Assembly (NCBI GenBank): GCA_903828515.1
Contig: CAIKMD010000003.1
Location: forward strand, 248,001 to 312,000
DNA: 64,000 bases
From: an uncultured Rhodospirillales bacterium
GTDB lineage: Bacteria; Pseudomonadota; Alphaproteobacteria; ATCC43930; CGMCC-115725
Direction of reading: 5' to 3'
The translations under genes and the position numbers were made by a program. Under the pieces are notes generated by a model. It searched no databases. It saw only the letters and a list, made by a program, of their open reading frames with translations, and had not been told where the DNA came from. This document shows, one piece after another, positions 61,250-64,000 of this stretch; within the stretch, counting starts at the first letter, position 1; every line of letters starts with the position of its first letter.

Positions 61250-62308
61250 TTAGCCCAGCATCCTTCCGATGACTTTGGACGTGTAGTCCACCAGCGGAAT
61301 GATGCGGGCATAGTTGATTCGGGTGGGGCCGATCACGCCGATCGCGCCGACCACTTTCTCGTGCTTGTTGCCGTAAGGCGCCATCACCACGGAACACCCG
61401 GCGACGCCGAACAGCGAATTCTCCGATCCGATATAGATCTGGACGCCCTCGCCCTCGCGCGTCGCGTCGAGCAGGCGCACCATCGCTTCCTTGGTTTCGA
61501 GCATGTCGAAGAGGGTGCGTAAGCGTTCGAGATCGGCGATCGCAGTGATGTCGTCGAGCAGGTTGGATTGGCCGCGCACGATCAGCGCGCTGCGGTCGTT
61601 GCCGGTCGCCCACGAGGCGAGGCCGGCCGCGACCAGCTTGCCGGTCAGTTCGTCGAGCTGCGTGCGGCGCGATTCGATTTCCTCGAGGATCGCCGATTTC
61701 GATTCCTCGACGGTGCGGCCGACGAGACGGCTGTTGAGGTAATTCGACGCGGTCTGCAGGGTCGAGGGCGGCGTGCCGAGCGGCACGTCGATGATGCGGT
61801 TCTCGACCAGACCGTCCTCGGTGACCATCACGACCAGCGCGCGTCCGGGCGACAGCGTCACGAATTCGATGTGTTTGAGCGGCCGTTCGGTCTTCGGCGC
61901 GATGACGAGGCCGGCGCAATGCGACAGGCCCGACAGCGTCGAACTGGCTTCCTCGAGCGCCTGGGAGAGGCTTTTGCCCGCCGAAAAGCAGCGGCCTTCG
62001 ATGCTCGACCGTTCCGCTTCGCTCAACCGGCCGACTTCGAGGAGGCCGCTGACGAAGAGACGGAGGCCGGCTTCGGTCGGCAGGCGGCCGGCCGAGGTAT
62101 GCGGGGCATAGAGCAGCCCGGCCTCTTCCAAATCGGCCATGACGTTGCGAATGGAAGCCGGCGAGAGATCGATCCGCCCCAGCCGCGCGAGCGTGCGCGA
62201 CCCCACCGGCTCGCCGGTTTCGACATAAGCATCGACGATGGCGCGAAAAATCTCGCGGCTGCGCTCGTTGAGTTCGCCGATCATCGGTCTTGGAAGGGGC
62301 TCTGACAT
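61250..62308 (-). CDS. hrcA: Heat-inducible transcription repressor HrcA
   Basis: A 352-residue repressor. The N-terminal winged helix has LNERSREIFRAIVDAYVETG, PVGSRTLARLG, and SPASIRNVMADLEEAGLLYA followed by PHTSAGRLPTEAGLRLFV, diagnostic of HrcA. The GAF-like dimerisation domain ends with GAIGVIGPTRINYARIIPLV. HrcA binds CIRCE elements and is refolded by GroEL. No CIRCE is seen before hrcA or dnaK in this window. The start MSEPLPRP is only about four bases from the predicted transcription start and has no ribosome site. Confidence 0.95.
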   Translation of the reverse strand: MSEPLPRPMIGELNERSREIFRAIVDAYVETGEPVGSRTLARLGRIDLSPASIRNVMADLEEAGLLYAPHTSAGRLPTEAGLRLFVSGLLEVGRLSEAERSSIEGRCFSAGKSLSQALEEASSTLSGLSHCAGLVIAPKTERPLKHIEFVTLSPGRALVVMVTEDGLVENRIIDVPLGTPPSTLQTASNYLNSRLVGRTVEESKSAILEEIESRRTQLDELTGKLVAAGLASWATGNDRSALIVRGQSNLLDDITAIADLERLRTLFDMLETKEAMVRLLDATREGEGVQIYIGSENSLFGVAGCSVVMAPYGNKHEKVVGAIGVIGPTRINYARIIPLVDYTSKVIGRMLG

Positions 62309-62318
62309 ATGAGGTGAA

Positions 62319-62347
62319 AATGTAGGAATGACGCGGGTAACCGTCAA
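62319..62347 (-). promoter_or_regulatory. hrcA-grpE promoter (near-leaderless)
   Basis: Minus strand TTGACG (62347-62342), 17-bp spacer, TACATT (62324-62319). The ATG lies 10 bases after the -10 box, leaving a leader of about four bases. This sigma-70 form differs from the heat-shock promoter before dnaK. Confidence 0.65.
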
Positions 62348-62411
62348 CCGCTGCTCTTTACCTCATGGCGGCCAGACACTAGGTTTCGCCGCGTTCACGA
62401 GAGGAATGATC

Positions 62412-63131
62412 ATGCCGCGCCCTTCCGGCCGCGCCCCCGACCAGATGCGGGCCGCGACCCTCGAACCCGGTTTCTCCAAATACGCCGAAGGCTCCTGCCT
62501 GGCGAAATTCGGCGATACCCACGTCCTGTGCACCGCCTCGGTCGAGGAAAAAGTGCCGCCCTTCCTGCGCAACACCGGGCGCGGGTGGGTGACCGCCGAA
62601 TACGGCATGCTGCCGCGCTCGACCCATACCCGCACCGATCGCGAAGCCGCGCGCGGCAAGCAATCGGGCCGCACCCAAGAGATTCAACGCCTCATCGGGC
62701 GCTCGCTGCGCGCCGTTACCGATCTCACCAAGCTCGGCGAGCGCCAGGTCCGCATCGATTGCGACGTGTTGCAGGCCGATGGCGGCACCCGTACCGCCGC
62801 GATCACCGGCTCCTATGTCGCGCTTCACATCGCGTTGCAGAAACTGGTGGACGCCAAGACGCTCGCGGCACTGCCGCTGACCGATGCGGTGGCGGCGGTT
62901 TCCTGCGGCATTCACGACGGCAGGCCGGTGCTCGATCTCGATTACATCGAGGATTCGAACGCGGCGACCGATTCCAATTTCGTGCTGACCGGCAAGGGCG
63001 GCATCGTCGAGATTCAAGCGACCGCCGAGCACGAGCCGTTCGCCGAGGCGCAATTCGCCGAACTTCTCGCCCTCGCGCGCAAGGGCATCGGCGAATTGAT
63101 CGCGTTGCAGCGCGGCGCGCTCGGCCTTTAG
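62412..63131 (+). CDS. rph: Ribonuclease PH
   Basis: A 239-residue phosphorolytic exoribonuclease that trims tRNA 3' ends; the length is standard. Motifs are [11 protein letters not shown] at the start, [37 protein letters not shown] and [20 protein letters not shown]. The second ATG (62412) is used because GAGAGGA lies six bases upstream; the first would add two residues. It is divergent from hrcA and followed after three bases by rdgB. Confidence 0.96.
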   Translation: MPRPSGRAPDQMRAATLEPGFSKYAEGSCLAKFGDTHVLCTASVEEKVPPFLRNTGRGWVTAEYGMLPRSTHTRTDREAARGKQSGRTQEIQRLIGRSLRAVTDLTKLGERQVRIDCDVLQADGGTRTAAITGSYVALHIALQKLVDAKTLAALPLTDAVAAVSCGIHDGRPVLDLDYIEDSNAATDSNFVLTGKGGIVEIQATAEHEPFAEAQFAELLALARKGIGELIALQRGALGL

Positions 63132-63134
63132 CCG

Positions 63135-63746
63135 ATGGCCCGGCGCTTTGACGGCGAAAAGCTCGTCATCGCAACCCATAATCGCGGCAAGCTGGTCGAG
63201 ATGGAGGCGCTGCTGCGGCCCTATCGCGTCGCTTGCGTGAGCGCGGGCGAACTCGGCCTGCCCGAGCCCGAGGAAACCGGTCTGACCTTCGAGGCCAATG
63301 CCGAATTGAAGGCGCGCGCGGCGACGATGGCGAGCGGCTTGCCGGCCTTGTCCGATGATTCGGGTCTGTGCGTCGAGGCGCTCGGCGGCGCGCCGGGGAT
63401 TTATTCGGCGCGCTGGGCCGGCGAATCGAAGGATTTCGGCCCGGCGATGGAACGGGTCGAGCGCGAGCTGGTGGGCAAGTCCGATCGCCGCGCCTATTTC
63501 GTCGCGGTGCTGTCGCTCGCCTGGCCCGACGGGCATATCGAAAGCTTTCGCGGCGAGATCCATGGCGCGGTGATTTGGCCGCCGCGCGGGAAACTGGGCT
63601 TCGGTTATGATCCGATGTTCCTGCCGACCGGCCACGCCGATACGTTCGGCGAACTCGATCCGGCGATCCGGGCGCAGGTGAGTCATCGCTCGATCGCCTT
63701 TCGCCAACTCATGGCCGCGTGTTTCGGCGCGCCACCGGCGCCGTGA
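63135..63746 (+). CDS. rdgB: Non-canonical purine NTP pyrophosphatase RdgB/HAM1
   Basis: A 203-residue house-cleaning enzyme that hydrolyses ITP, dITP and XTP to monophosphates. The motifs IATHNRGKLVEMEALL, the metal-binding FEANAELKARAA, LSDDSGLCVEALGGAPGIYS and GKLGFGYDPMFLP, and the late VSHRSIAFRQL are all present. It is coupled with rph (three-base gap) and overlaps the next gene (GTGA), where many alphaproteobacteria have hemW instead. Confidence 0.95.
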   Translation: MARRFDGEKLVIATHNRGKLVEMEALLRPYRVACVSAGELGLPEPEETGLTFEANAELKARAATMASGLPALSDDSGLCVEALGGAPGIYSARWAGESKDFGPAMERVERELVGKSDRRAYFVAVLSLAWPDGHIESFRGEIHGAVIWPPRGKLGFGYDPMFLPTGHADTFGELDPAIRAQVSHRSIAFRQLMAACFGAPPAP

Positions 63747-64000
63747 AACTCACCTTCGTCAACCACGCCTGCTGCAAAATAACGACGCGCACGACGAGCG
63801 TGCTGTTCGATCCGTGGATCGAGGGTCCGGCCTTCAACGCCGGCTGGGACCTCCTCGTACCGACGCCGTATTCCTTCGACTGGCTGATGGAGGACGTGTC
63901 CTTCATCTGGATTTCGCACGAGCATCCCGATCATTTCTCGCACCGTTTTCTCGCCCGCGTCGCCGAACGCCACGCCGACAAGGTCACGATCCTCTTTCAG
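63743..64000 (+). CDS. Metallo-beta-lactamase-fold protein, N-terminal fragment
   Basis: The first 86 codons of a gene that runs off the right edge. It starts with GTG, overlapping the rdgB stop. The translation MKLTFVNHACCKITTRTTSV, then LFDPWIEGPAF and the zinc motif ISHEHPDHFS (HxHxDH) show a metallo-beta-lactamase-fold hydrolase. The N-terminal pattern is similar to UlaG-like or sugar-hydroxylase-like relatives. Substrate unknown because the rest is missing. Confidence 0.78.
   Translation, partial: MKLTFVNHACCKITTRTTSVLFDPWIEGPAFNAGWDLLVPTPYSFDWLMEDVSFIWISHEHPDHFSHRFLARVAERHADKVTILFQ

Overview
The window is GC-rich chromosomal DNA from an alphaproteobacterium. Order level cannot be set from sequence alone; Rhodospirillales-like or a related free-living lineage fits. 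The evidence is a run of syntenic blocks typical of that class: cnoX/ybbN-LON-Trm112-DUF971, dapC-like aminotransferase-ftsK-lolA, phoR-pstCAB-phoU-phoB, mutS-glnD, dnaK-dnaJ, and grpE-hrcA beside rph-rdgB. I see no integrase, transposase, phage gene, CRISPR array or rRNA. One tRNA (Gly-GCC) is present with a clean promoter and terminator.

Layout. 1-7.7 kb: end of a fumarylacetoacetate hydrolase-family gene, a dienelactone hydrolase, tRNA-Gly, the cnoX block, a beta-propeller protein, a large inverted repeat, a UbiH/COQ6-type hydroxylase, and amtB behind a sigma-54 promoter with an NtrC-like site. 7.7-17.3 kb: AlkA-like glycosylase, citrate/tricarballylate-type symporter, aminotransferase, ftsK, lolA, PuuD-like hydrolase, a candidate small RNA gene, an esterase and xthA. 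17.4-25.1 kb: hybrid histidine kinase, SAM methyltransferase, OmpR-type regulator, then a Slam/type XI-like outer-membrane barrel beside an 828-residue exported glycine-rich repeat protein.

25.4-31.5 kb: a compact seven-gene set, five genes on the minus strand and two divergent, that combines pterin/riboflavin-like enzymes (GTP cyclohydrolase II, RibD-type reductase, PTPS-like protein, MDR dehydrogenase) with a glycosyltransferase, a methyltransferase and a CDP-alcohol phosphotransferase. Several members have lost canonical residues. This is the best candidate for an undescribed pathway. 31.6-36.8 kb: an alphaproteobacterial protein of unknown function, rpoH with a structured leader and operator-like palindrome, a class A PBP and a membrane protein.

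36.9-42.5 kb: the Pho regulon core with a Pho box before pstC and no pstS in the window. 42.6-48.8 kb: a SsuBC/TauBC-type ABC transporter with three tandem substrate-binding paralogues, a short remnant of a fourth, and a zinc alcohol dehydrogenase. 48.9-55.5 kb: mutS, glnD and an MFS gene behind dnaJ. 55.5-64 kb: dnaJ, dnaK with a sigma-32 type promoter, a DUF1848 protein, an alpha/beta hydrolase, grpE-hrcA, rph-rdgB and the start of a metallo-beta-lactamase-fold gene.

Two themes link the genes. Nitrogen control appears as amtB (sigma-54/NtrC) and glnD. Heat-shock control appears as rpoH, a sigma-32 promoter on dnaK, and grpE/hrcA. Several promoters (mutS, glnD, hrcA, hybrid kinase) place the transcription start on or next to the ATG, which suggests leaderless mRNAs.
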